Source: Rhyzopertha dominica (Eukaryota; Arthropoda; Insecta; Coleoptera; Bostrichidae). Taken from it: DNA of 64,000 nucleotides. The notes under the pieces were generated by a model. It ran no database searches. It worked only from the letters and a program-made list of their open reading frames with translations, and was not told where the DNA came from. Where the stretch lies: the NCBI GenBank assembly GCA_025024175.1, contig QCXZ01000137.1:59732911-59796910 (forward strand), written 5' to 3'. Positions 26,230 through 38,450 of this stretch are shown here, piece after piece; within the stretch, counting starts at the first letter, position 1, and each line of letters begins with the position of its first letter. The position numbers and the translations under genes are program-made.

Positions 26230-27270
26230 GTAAGTTATTACTATAATTTTTTATCATATCAATAGGTATTCAAAAATAATATCTCATGGCTTTCTTCAAA
26301 ATGCAACAGAAAGTAATATGCTTAAAATAAATAAACTGCAGTGAACTGATAAATTTTAATTTTAATGAAGAAAGGTATATTTATCTTAAATGTAATTATT
26401 TTACTACTGATTGAATGTGAATGAGATGTATGTCTATTCTGAATTTTTTTCTTGTCTTAAATGCTCCCATGTACACATTTTTACCATTCAAGTAAGGAAT
26501 ATTTAAGCTTATATATGCTCATGTAGAAATGTAGAAGTAGATAGAAAGAAAAGAGTCAAAAAGAAATTGGATTTATATGTCAAAAGTAAAAAATCACGTG
26601 AATGAAAGCCACATAGTGCAATATATAGCAAAACATGCACATATTAATACATCAGAGGTCGAAGTAAAGTTGTGTCAATCAAAAGTAGATAGGAAGGACT
26701 ACAAAAGTTTTATGATAGGAGTAAATCCAGAGATTAAGGACATGATGTAGTCATTTCTGGCCAGCAGGAGTGGCATTCACCAGGTTTGGCTTCAAACTGG
26801 GACGCAATGTTTTACCATAGAAACGAATTACCCATCCAAAATAAAAGTGGGATGTGAGAATTTATTTATTTCTGTTGCGAAAGTGGCATTCACGTTTAGT
26901 TGTATTTACCCTGAAAATAGGTTATTAGGAATGAAATTAAATATTAGTTGCTTAATTCTCTAGAATGGTAGGTTGGGGAGCAATAGACAGTCGACGCTGC
27001 AGAATATAGTAATATTCAATCTAGCTTGCATACTGATACGAGTAGCAAAGCTTCGCTATATTAGCCGTTTCAGGTTGCATGTAGGTAGTTACACTGTGCT
27101 GGCAAAGTCTTCAGTAATGCACTAAACTGAATAAGAACCATCGTTGGTACTTTAATAAGTCAGAAGAATCCAATATTCTCAAATAAAGGGCAAAATCAGG
27201 AAGAAGGCAAAACGTAAATTGAACCAGGAGGGACATTTTGAAATGCATACCTTTCAAAGATTATTATTTA
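26230..27270. other. No gene seen
   Basis: AT-rich sequence without recognisable coding content or clear repeats. Confidence 0.5.
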
Positions 27271-27275
27271 ACCAA

Positions 27276-27493
27276 CTATACTCCGATCACCGAACAGATG
27301 GAGTGATCATGATGCTTGTTCTTCACGTAATTTTTAAACCATAATCATTTCATAATTTTTAGTTAATTGTTCAGTAGTCAAAAATTTGTTATAAAGATTA
27401 AGTCGGACTTGAATAAACAGCATCAAATCCGATAACGTGCAAGATGCATACAATTCACGTGATCACTCCATTTATTCAATGATCGGAGTATAG
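27276..27493. mobile_element. MITE, 218 bp
   Basis: Begins CTATACTCCGATCA and ends TGATCGGAGTATAG. The terminal inverted repeat continues for about 35 bases with few mismatches (both sides then read GAA-A-ATGGAGTGATCA). No coding content. Target duplication not resolved. Confidence 0.75.
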
Positions 27494-30400
27494 TAAGTAC
27501 TTTGCCCTTTGAATCAAATGATCTGAAAGTTTAAATCTTTAGATTGTGTAAAGGTGATGGTAGAGAGTAAAAGTAACTTTGCAAATATTCTGCAATCCTC
27601 AGGTGTTAAGAAAGAAATTTATTCCACCAGATATTTCAAACGATAACTACTATTCCGTTTTAGTTTACTTTTTGTAGTGTCTTTCTAATACTATTTCTGG
27701 TTGAAAACCGGTCCCTTTATATTTCTTCTATACATTTCTGCCATGTTAGTCATGTGTTTACTGACAACGAACGTAATGCAACCCAAAAAGTTTATATGTC
27801 CATAAATGAGTCACCGGTTGGAAACAGAAATAAACCTTATAATTTTAAAATCATAAATATGCAATTGCAATTAACTTTTCTAATGAACATTCCTTGCATA
27901 CTGCAACAACGTCCAACTTTCCTTTTAGCCATCTTCTGACAGTTCTGACATTGCCTCAAGTAGGCGTTCATGTTGCTGGACGTGGATTACAAAATTAATC
28001 CAGGTGGCAGCATTTACAAAAATGCGACGCAGAAACTCGCCGAAGTGGGAAATTAAAAAGCGCGATGGAGGGAAATCACGGAGATTAATAACAAGATGAT
28101 GAGGTATTGTAGCGATTTGGAAATAACGAGGGTAGCAAGTGAAAGCGGAGGACCGGATAACAAAACGAATTCAATTTGCAGCGCTATGAGTCCCTATAAA
28201 GGATCGGTGGAAAAACAAAATTACATCGGGAAATAACCCTCTGCACAAAATATTGTTAGTAACTTGTTTGCAACGTTAACAAAAGTACAAAAAGTAGGTG
28301 TAACATGTAACGTTGCCAAAAAGAAGTTTAGAGTTTATTATTATTCCAAGTTCAAGTTATAAAACTACAAATACCAACCATTCGGTTTATCGTCATAAGA
28401 ATAAAATTACCGTGTTATAAGCTGTAATATTGATTATGGTAATATAGCAATTAAGAAGCTATGTACTACCGCAAATTTATTTGTTTTTCTGCTCTAAGCG
28501 ACCTTAAATTTTGCCAGTTAGAATGTTTAACAACGAATTTAGCAAAACTCAAACTATAATAAGTTCAAAAACACTTAAAAGGTAATAAAATTATAAAACA
28601 GTACTTGACTTTAAAAATAGAGCGCATAATCTATTCCGCGTTGTAACTGTTCAGAGCATATTGAAAGTTTATATAACATATTCTTACGTCACGTCCTTTC
28701 TATTGCATGATCATTATTATATGTTTCACTTCGAATAAGATGATAAAAAAGAGCAAAAATGTAAAAATCGTACACTTGTAAGTTGCCGCCATCTACTAGT
28801 GAGATTTGGAACCTCTATCTAAAAGGGCCATTTTTGTAGTATGACAGGTATGGCAAAAATCGTTATGCTTTTAAGTCAAGTTACCCGTATTTAACTAGTG
28901 ACGGCCTGTCATGTGTCTTGTCAAAATTGACACGTAGGCAACTTAAGTATGACAGGTTGAAATTCATAAAATTTTATTTTTATTAATTTTCCCATATTCT
29001 CTTTCGTAGATAAAATAGGAAAAAATGTATAAAAAACCGGTTACATAAGGTTCTTTGTCGCCCTCATCCAACGCTGGTTATGTGCAACAAAAGGGCATGT
29101 CTATGAGAATAGTTCTTTAATGTACTATTCTGGAACTAGTTCAAGAATTACGATTATTATTTTATTGTTTTAATATTGTGTTTTAATAATGCTTAAGAGG
29201 ACGCGTAGGTCAAAAATATTTTTGAACGAACTATTATTGTAACTTTCGTTACTTTACTTGCACCGTTAAAAGTATTAAATTGAAAAGATTGGTAAAATTA
29301 AAGAGTACGAGCTCCAAACACTCGAATTGTAGATATTTTTATTTATTCAAATACGATCTCTATGGAAAGTTAAAAAGTTGTACTGGGTCGCCTTGGATTC
29401 GAATTTAATTTTGGTTTTCCTATTTTGAAAGTACCTACCTATATAATTAAAAACCTCATTTGCATAGACAATTCATTATCAAATAAAAAAGTGTTAATGC
29501 GTAAATATCATGGGGTCTCGGTGTATGCAATGGAGGGCAAATGTCAAATGTAGTGGGTTTTCATATTCCTGTATGGGTATGGTGTGTTGTACCGAAATGG
29601 AGCATTTGCATTTCTGTTGTGTTTTCTTATCGATGGGGCGATGGTCGCACCATCGCGAATGATGTTGCGTAGTAGGTACCGAATTTTCATGTAACTAGCT
29701 CTTCCCCCTATGCTGGAAATAAGCTATAAAGAATTCTACGCTCTAGAATTTCTGTTATCTTTATTTAAAAAATGCCGGATTTGTGGTTTTCACCGTATGC
29801 CTTTTTAAAACTGCAAAAGATGTAAATGCCGATCAAAACTTGCTACAATTTTTTTTTGTTAAGTATTTAAGCATATTCGTCTTTGAACTTTAAACAGCGC
29901 TGCAATCGGNTATNTAATGAAAAGTATGAATTTTTCTGTTTACATAGTACAGTTTAACGGACTAATGACAGTTCCCTGGATGCTGTAACACTTTCGCTCT
30001 GCTAAATTTTGTAACAAATTTCCTGCTCAGAGTCCTATTTTTTCAAAATGGTTGTAGAGTAGTTGCTTCACCATATTTGTTCAGCAAAATATAAATAAAT
30101 TAGAGATCGCTCAAGTATTTTCCTATAAATATATTCCGTAATATAAAGGACCGTGCTACATTTGTGTGAATAATTCATCGATGATATGGGATGATGCATA
30201 TAAATATAATCCATAAATTACGAGTGATCCGCAATAGGCACACTTCATTACTGAATATGTACACGTAAGCATATTTTGCCTCTANATTAACGTAATGCGT
30301 AAACATACTCTTGCAAATTTTCCTCTAGTATCCCTTAGTTTTATTCATATCCAAGGAGAATAATTATCGCGGTAACTACCATCGTAAATTACTAGCGCAG

Positions 30401-33400
30401 ATAAAATACACTCCTGCATTTAATTTATTAGTACCTTGTTTACAACTCGTGTAAAAACAAACTGTATTCAGATTTCTACAGTTTGCAGTTCGTTGTTTTT
30501 TTACTCACCCAAATGGAAAAATAAAATCCATTTATTAATGCTGAATAACGCTCTTAGTTCAATTTGGTTACAAGTAGGTAACTGAAGTGGTGTACAATTA
30601 TTATTAGAAATCATGTGTGGACTTAAATAGAACAAAAAAAAGTAATAACAGTGAACAAATAATACATCAATGACAACAATGAAGTGATTGTCATCTCATC
30701 TTTTTCTTGATTAGAAAAGAAAACATCATAACAGTTACCAAAAAAATCATTAGACTCTTAAAGTCCAGTCACAGATGGCAGATAGACCGTAATTATTCTG
30801 ACGATGACGTACATAAGAGCTCCTTAGGTTCCATTTCAGTGTACTAGAAACTTTTAAGACGACATGGCATGGGATAATAAATCTGAGCAACCGTTATTAT
30901 CTATTATCGTTACATATTGGAACCCTGCGCTTGGTATTGTTCGTCTAACAAATTATATCACGTGCAGTCTTTATAATATTATAATATATACCTACATAAG
31001 TAAGTGTTTAAGCAATGTTGACTACAGCTTTTCACTTTATTGCTGCTACATTTATTGTTAAGAACTCCCTTATACTACGGATATATAAACGAAATGCTCA
31101 GGAAAATTACAAACAGAAATTATTGAAATGCAAAAAACTAAAAAAAACCTGATTATTCTTTTAATAATATTATCGTCACTTGACTTTCAAATAATAATAT
31201 TATTGTCAGGAACCAATACTTCTATACTATGTTCCAAGCTTTATGCTTTAAAACCACCAATATTGTCTCTGTGTTGTGTTTGATGCTTTTTTATGTTTGG
31301 TCATTCTGTAACGCTTGGAAATTACGTGTCCAAATCAGAACCGGGATAGAACTGTTAATATTGAATATAATCAAAGAAGATCGAATAATATCTACTCAGT
31401 ACATTCACTTTTAGAAGTATTTAAGACTAACATGTCTGCACAAGGCAGCAATTGCATTGTTTGTAAAGATCGCGTACCAACACCTTCAGGAGTACCTATC
31501 TTAGAAGGTCAAGTACAATTAACTTCTTAAAAACTTCTCAAATAAACTTTTGGTACACAACAGTTGTGTAAAAATATTATTACAAAGCTTCACATCGGCA
31601 GTGTTATTGTTATGTTTAAATTAATCTATAAGAATCGGGCGAGATGAAACGTTACTTCTATTATGTGATGGAAATCTTTTCCGACGTCAAAAAAACACTT
31701 GGGTAAAATTATTATATACAAAATATTTTTTTTAAATAACTTCTCACTTTAAAATAACTGCTTTTACTACAGTCACGGATAATATGTAATATTTTTTATT
31801 TGTTTCATTTCTCGGGTAATTTTTTACCGACAGATACAGCGGTATCTAGTAAGTCTATCAAAAACAAGCATCACAGTCATTGCATTTTAAAAACTAAACT
31901 TATTGTGCACCCTTGACTTTTAAGTTTTCCAAGTAGGTCAAGTTACTGGTCAAGCTAAGTGTACTGAAATAAAATTCAACTTTCGTCCTATCTAACTTTT
32001 CCAGAAGTCAAGGACAAAATTACTTTTTATGTTATCTGTACTATTTTTATTTATTTCAAAACGAAGAACGCTATCTGCCTCAGATTTTTACTACTGTTTT
32101 TTTACATAATAGCCTACAGAGCACAGTGAATAGAATATACCGTCCTATTTATTTTTTTTCTAGAAATCGAGGAAATGATATCATTTTTAAATGGGGTCCT
32201 CTGTTGCTATTTAAAGAAATCAATTTTGCAGCTGTTTCCGTTGGAAATCCCTCTAAAACGAGTCCAGTCCGTTAAATTTGGTTGAACCGTTTAAAAAAGA
32301 AAAAAGAACAACATCTAAAATTTTGAGGCTATTTTGCTCTGGCGTGTTAGTAACGATTCGTTACCAAAACAACCACATAAAAAATATTGAAACTAAACTT
32401 AAAAGCAGGTAATTAAATAGAGAATCTAAAAATCATATTTTTCTAATCATCGGCGAATATATATAACAATAATTAAAATTTTATTGTGAAACACCAACCC
32501 ATCTCGCAAACCGACATTCGTCAGAGATAGAGTTTGCCTTCGCAGCGGGTGCAGCTTCACCGTCGGAATCTTATGATTTATGCTGTTAGAGATCCGAATG
32601 GAAAGCTTTTGTTTTCCCGCTTTCTTTTGTCGGGAACAAAGGACTTATCAAGAAGTTTCTCAATTATGTCTGTTACAACCGCGTCGCATTTCTCAGGTCC
32701 GTGAGGAAGAGCTCAGTGTGCCGAGAATGGGGTAATAATAGTGGGTACATAATGTGTTGATTTAGGAAAGAGATAAAGGGTAATGAGTGGGTAGATGACT
32801 GTGCATTTTGTGAAGGCGTTCCTCCTAATATTGTTGAGGTGATATTCGGTAACGTCGTTTCTTTAAATGGAAGGCTGTGTTAAAATTGATTCATTAAAAA
32901 TTTGTTTACGGTGGGTGTCCTTGTTCATTTATTTTGTATAATATTGGATCGCTATTAAGTAATTAAATGGTGACAGCTTATTTCTCAGTATATCGGAAAT
33001 CCACTTAAATCTGGCCATAAACATCTGTTTTAGGCAGTTATTCAACAAGGGATTATGCAAAACTGAATTGGTGAATTTCTAAAATCTCCTCTCGACCTAA
33101 ACATTTTTCAAGGTTTGAGCAGATTTTAATAAAATAGGTACTATAAAGCAAATGCAAGCTAACAGATGTTTACAGGCGCCATAAAGTTGATTCGCCATAT
33201 AAATAAATAGGAAAAAGACGATGCCGTGATTGAAAGAAAGAATTATTTAAGTTTTGTTTCAGTGTATTGCGGAAGCGATAAAGTATGAAGTAAATGTGTT
33301 AAAGTATCATTAATAGCTTTATATAGTTGTTTCAAGCTTTTAAAGTTTATCAAAAATGTTTTACTTGTTTTGATCGAATCTTCTTTTGGTAGCAGATTTA

Positions 33401-34070
33401 AGCAAAAAGTAACTTCTCTAGAACAAATTCTGTGTAACGATTACAGACTGCACTAGATGTTTATTCTGAAAGCGCAGACACTTTTCAATCAATATTTTAT
33501 TCATTGAAAGTTTATAATGAAACCAACATCACGCAAATTTACAAATCACAATATCGTTCTATTGCTATTTATTGGCGCTGTATTGGTATACAACACAGAC
33601 TTTTTTGGGTATTTCAGCACCACGAGGAAACCTTTCCTTGCCGTTAGTTGATTATGACTTGAAACATGTATGTATTTTGCAGCTTCAAATTCAGTAATCA
33701 CGAGTTCAAAGATCTATATGTTTGCCAAGTTGCGTTAAGTATTTAAACCGCAATTGAAATTAACTAAATTGAGCGTAAAAGTCGTAAATTAAATACCTCA
33801 GACTATTAATTTGCAGCTTGTCAACGAGTACGAAGCGTGAGGAGAATTCTTTATGTAAATGATCAATGTAGCTCAAGCTCCTAGACGCCAACATGTTGCG
33901 TTACGCGGTAAATTCAACAACGATAATTAATAGTAGCTGTAGTCTTTTGCTAATGTATAATCTTTGCAGATTTGCAGATTATAGTCTTCAATATTCTTTA
34001 ATCTTTATAATACTGAATTAACCCTTGAAAACTGATGGAGGTTAATATACTAGAAAGTAATGCAATGTTT
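27494..34070. other. No gene supported; G+C islands
   Basis: No recognised coding sequence. G+C-richer islands lie at 27930-28200 and 32490-32720. A perfect short hairpin GCGATGGTCGCACCATCGC sits at about 29638. A 71-codon plus frame (31315-31530) ends with CIVCKDRVPTPSGVPILEG, which is protein-like but unassigned. Inverted 11-base words (AAACATCTGTT / AACAGATGTTT) at about 33013 and 33163 could bound a small element. Confidence 0.45.
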
Positions 34071-34074
34071 GAAA

Positions 34075-34215
34075 TGGACAGGCTTACGCCGCACTTTAGG
34101 AATCATTTTTAGAAATCGGTAATGAGCCATCTAACGGTTGTCGATTGCCCAAATGAGTCTTTGAAACAATGCAACCAAATAACTTTGTATGATTAATCTT
34201 TGTCATATCTATTTT
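34075..34215 (-). repeat. Dispersed repeat family B, copy 2
   Basis: Its reverse complement contains CATTTGGGCAATCG, TTAGATGGCTCATTACCGAT and AAAATGATTCC in the same order as 19036-19205, with the central ACTGTAGG...GCC segment deleted. Confidence 0.55.
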
Positions 34216-34537
34216 AGCTCAAGGTTAATCACCTTTTGAAGATATGTAGACGAGATATGGATGTAAATAATCGCCTGTAATTTTTCAAGATTTTCTATTT
34301 ACTTGCGCGGCTTAAATTTTTGGTCATATATTTATCTTGGTTTTTCTTTTTTTTAATAATACAATAGAAAAAATAAATTAGTAATGGAGAAACGATAGAT
34401 GTAAGCTGTATCGTAAGACTCCAGTTATAAACCAATTACGCTTTCCAAGATCAACATTTTATTTAAAATTATTTACCATAAACGTCTAAATCACACAATC
34501 AATAAAAAAATTCGTGCCTCTCTTCTTGTGGGAACAG

Positions 34538-34939
34538 CTAAACATCCAGTAGCACTCCTCTTGATGCGTAATATGCGCGCCAGGAAAGAAGTCGCACCTT
34601 GACAATATAACACTTTCCACAATTTGAATGAAACGAACCGCATTGGTGGGCCAAGCTAATGAATTTATTCACCTCGCTATAATAATGGTGGACACGCCAA
34701 TGATTTAAATGTCCCTCAACAATTTTCGTCCCCACCACGTCTGCCTTCTTACCTGCAACGCACAATACTAACATACTGGAACATATTAATGGAAAAAAAT
34801 GGATTGTGGTTTGTGGCAGATGAGTTGTCTGAATTTTGGAGTATTGAGGTGGGCTATCTGCAACATAGCGCGCGTAGGATTGTTTCCACGCCTTTCTATT
34901 TTTTTTTATAAGTGGCACAAGATCAGTGTATGGGACCAC
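34538..34939 (-). CDS. Unassigned open frame, 133 codons
   Basis: A minus-strand frame of 133 codons whose composition is more protein-like than most frames here (PYTDLVPLIKKNRKAWKQSY near its start, several Cys and His). It matches no family I recognise and has no clear splice sites or neighbours. It could be part of an unrecognised mobile element or chance. Confidence 0.15.
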   Translation of the reverse strand: MVPYTDLVPLIKKNRKAWKQSYARYVADSPPQYSKIQTTHLPQTTIHFFPLICSSMLVLCVAGKKADVVGTKIVEGHLNHWRVHHYYSEVNKFISLAHQCGSFHSNCGKCYIVKVRLLSWRAYYASRGVLLDV

Positions 34940-35249
34940 AGGAATGATAGTACAAATAGAGTTGACTTTATGATTACAGTCATACCAAGACCTTCGAAAC
35001 CTTCAGTACCTACTCCAAGTACAGTGTGGGGTTATGATATGACAGAGTAGATAAAACCAATCTTGTTTTTTGTAAGACTCTAGCGGTACTTATTGCTAAT
35101 ACCTCGGCTAAATTTCGGTATCACAAGATAACATAGTAGAAAAGCTAAAGAAGGCCTTCCTAGCTGTAGCTACTCTACGTTCCTTGTGCATTTGAATCTA
35201 TGTCGGATTTATTATGGGATATAGCCGAAAGTAATACCACCTTATTTAC

Positions 35250-35390
35250 AAAGGTAAATCGGCATAACTTAAAAATATAGGAAGCTTTGCAAAAGAGTCC
35301 ATTCTCATATTTACTGGAAGAAAACATATTTCAGTACAAAATTTTAATGAAGAAACTGTTAAGTGAGAGGTTTTGTTGGAGGGAGAAAAG
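35250..35390 (+). repeat. Direct repeat C, copy 1 (deleted)
   Basis: Matches 36495-36730: GTAAATC-GCATAACT, GCCTTGCAAAAGAG-like, TACTGGA-GAAAACAT and a final GAAAC-GTTAAG-GAGAGGTTTT are shared in order. This copy lacks about 85 bases of the middle. Confidence 0.6.
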
Positions 35391-35449
35391 AAGGAGAAAT
35401 GTGGGAAAGAAGTAAGTACTAACTTGAACTAGAATCTTTGTACGCAAAG

Positions 35450-35685
35450 GAGTCAGTAACGCAGTTTGTAACAGCGCAACGAATATGGTGGTTGGGGTGA
35501 TAGAAGAACGAAGGATCGAATAATGAATAAAGTGTTATGTTTGGTAACAGTGGCAAGGAGAAGACAAGGTCGACCAAATATATGGAGGTTAACTGCAGTA
35601 TTAAAAGACTTGGAAGAAAAGGGCGTAAGAAATTGGAAGAGAACAATGGAGACATATATTGTCAAGCTGTGGGCCTGAAAAGCCT
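35450..35685 (+). mobile_element. LINE ORF2 C-terminal tail remnant
   Basis: A plus frame reads ARRRQGRPNIWRL then LKDLEEKGVRNWKRTME, closely matching the usual end of LINE ORF2 (G-R-R-x-R-G-R-P...DL...GI/V-R-N-W). The preceding VTAQRIWWLG resembles the family R-x-W-x-G-H-V stretch with mutations. Only the tail remains and it is enclosed by the two direct repeats C. Confidence 0.6.
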
Positions 35686-36494
35686 ATTAATGCTGTATAT
35701 ACATCATGGGCGTAGTTAAAGGGGGAAGGGGCTTGGGCCCTTGCAAAACTTCTTGATAGCCCTTAAAATATTTTTAAGGTTTAAATAAAATTTGTTCATT
35801 TATATAAATTGACTTTACATTTTTATGAAATACGGCAAAACTGCCATCGCCAAAGCTGTCTCCACTAGAAGGTCAACATTATCTGAGAAGATGTGGACCC
35901 GCAGTCCTCCTAATTGCTTGGGCTCCCATATTGACACCATTTAATTCCAGAAAGGTGATAGAGGGCAGCCGGACGTCCTATATAGTCCCTGTTTTGGTAC
36001 ATGAAACGGTGTTACTCAACTTTCAGCCTAAAAAGCGTATTCTCATCTTTCATTTTTTGTCCACTAGAGTTACCGGCAACTACCCGAGCTCAAAAAAACC
36101 TTGATGAATTAGGTACCTATAGATTCCAATCTGACGTCTTTTAATGTGGGGCACGTCATTTCGCTGGTATTTTTTTTTGCTCTTTATGGAAAAAATCTTT
36201 GAAGAACTAAATTTTTTGCCTTGGTGTCGTTGTGTGGAAAATTAAATCTGTTTAAGGAAAGGAAAGTATATTTTTTTTCAAAAAAATCTATAGTTTACAA
36301 GATGTTGAGAAAGCAAAACAAGTGCGAAAAAATTAATGTCCAAAATAGCAATAATTTTTTTCAAAATTTTTGTGAATATTTATTTTTTATTCCCTATCGT
36401 AAATATTATGTTAACTACGCCTATGATATATGTAATACCTTTTCGGGCATAATGGTAATATTGTCGGCCGTGAAAGCCTTCACAGTTATATGTT

Positions 36495-36731
36495 ATTATA
36501 TATGTTATTTACGAGAGTAAATCTGCATAACTACAAAAATGTAGGATGCCTTGCAAAAGAGGTGCTTTCAGTATCACGTCTACTGGAGGAAAACATCTTC
36601 CACTGAAAAATTTTGTTGCAGAACTGCACCGATGTGCTAAATGCTTTTGTCAAGAAGAACTAGTTTTGTTAGTCCAGGATACAAGCGTTAATAGAGAAAC
36701 CGTTAAGCGAGAGGTTTTTTTTAGCAAATAA
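36495..36731 (+). repeat. Direct repeat C, copy 2 (longer)
   Basis: The longer copy of the repeat at 35250-35390. It carries a 61-codon frame (36546-36731; RCAKCFCQEELVLLVQDTSV) of unknown nature that is broken in the other copy. Confidence 0.55.
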
Positions 36732-37380
36732 CCATCACTTAGGTTTGGATTTTTCAATACAAATTTAGATCCCAAATAGGATCGCCTATAAAATGAAGAC
36801 AATGGGGTTTTTTATTACCGGCATAGGTCATGCCGTAATGGAAGTTAATATAATCAGAACTTTTTTCCTAAATAAGAGGCATACCTAAAAGGTTTTTAGC
36901 GCCAACCACTTGTGACGTCACAAGTGCTGGAAGGTGGAGAAACTGTGCATAAATTGGCAACTATGTTAGCGTGCATTAAAGCACTGACTAGTAGCTGTCA
37001 GCTGTCACTGCTCACTACTCTCAGCTGTTTGATGTTTGTGAGAGGTGCGAAACGAGGGTACCTGCATTTGAATTCAGCAATTAGGCGGAAACTTACAAAA
37101 TGTAAATTTAACACACACAGAATGTTTACACTCTTGACAGCTGACAAACGCGTTTCTTCCGGCGCGCAACGTTGCCACGTCCTCGGTTTTGCTCGATCTG
37201 TTAATTTTAAAATCTGTTCGTTCTTTTAAATAATTCTTTCTTTATAATTATTTAAATTCTAATTTATATGATACGTTTAAGATACAAGTTCTCTTTTATT
37301 ATAAACATTATTTTTCAAATCCCCAATACAGGCGCGTTCCCCATTCATTACCTACATAAGTTGAGATCAGCAAGGCCGAT

Positions 37381-38450
37381 ATAGGCGATGAGCGAATTGG
37401 CGCCACCATCGGTGAAACTTGGCATTTTTGGTGGGTAAACTACAGTTTACTGCGGGAAACAGAAACACATTTGCTGTCAGTTGCTGTCGGCTGTATGTTG
37501 TATGTTGCAATTACTGTAGCCTAACTTAATTAATTCTCTTATTTATGCCTGTCTAATGATCAAAGAATTACACCAGTAGATATATTCTTTGACAGTAGTC
37601 AACATGAGTGCTGAAAAATGTGTATGCTCTTTGCGTGTAAGTAAACAAAATGATGTGTTGTGGGCTGTAACAGTTATGCAAACATAGACAAATCGGTTAA
37701 GTTTTACTGCTTTCCATCCAAACCTCATGAAGAAGAACGTCGCAAATTGTGGATTAGTAGCATCCACCGAGAAAATGAGTAGGTAGGGCATCCTACTTAA
37801 TATTGCGCTAATTGCGCAGAATATAGGACCATCGCCGAGTTTTGCACACAACTAAAACATTGCCTTCTGAAGATGAATCTGAAATGAATTTCCTGTGGTT
37901 GCGTCTGGTTTTTGTAAAATGAGTTTTTATCGTGGACATGCGCTACAACGCACCATGGTTTCAAGCAGATTTTGGTATTTAAGCCGTATTTTTTGTGTGG
38001 TTTGAAAACACTCGCGTAGCACGACCGAACGTAAAGGAACCATTAAAGAAGCATGCGACACTATGCAGTACCTACAGCGAGAAATACAGTGTGTATAAAA
38101 TAATTGGAAATTATAACAGTAGATACTTTAACCCTTATATTTCGAAAATAAGAAGTAACCCCAAGAAACGGATATTAATGTTCCGAAAGACTGTATTCTA
38201 GGAGTGTGCAAAATTTCACTTTGTTTGGCGAAAGTACGGTATTCTGTATAATTACCAATATTGCCGGTTACTATTTTTATACCTCCTGTCAGTACAATGA
38301 TCAAATTTTATGCTTTGTAACCCAAAATATATTACTGTATCCATGATTAAACCGCCTTTTGACAGAAGGCCGTAGGTTAGGATTACCCACCAAAAATGTG
38401 TGAGTTACCCGCTGCGAGGCACTGCAAAGCGGCATTCGCTCACCGCCTAT
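37381..38450 (+). mobile_element. Second THAP transposon family, short remnant
   Basis: Ends are inverted copies: ATAGGCGATGAGCGAAT on the left and ATTCGCTCACCGCCTAT on the right. A second inverted match further in (TTTTTGGTGGGTAA near 37425; TTACCCACCAAAAA near 38377) gives a terminal inverted repeat of about 60 bp. The inside holds a THAP zinc-finger relic. The ends differ from the 20957 and 59784 elements, so it is a separate family. No target duplication was found. Confidence 0.6.
37654..37782 (+). pseudogene. THAP zinc-finger relic
   Basis: The plus frame reads CVVGCNSYANIDKSVKFYCF, then PSKPHEEERRKLWISSIHR, and ends in a stop. This is the first two-thirds of a THAP C2CH finger: Cys-x2-4-Cys, the F-x-x-F-P block, and the conserved W in the helix. 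A stop directly upstream removes the start codon, and the C-terminal C...H pair is missing after the stop. Confidence 0.7.
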
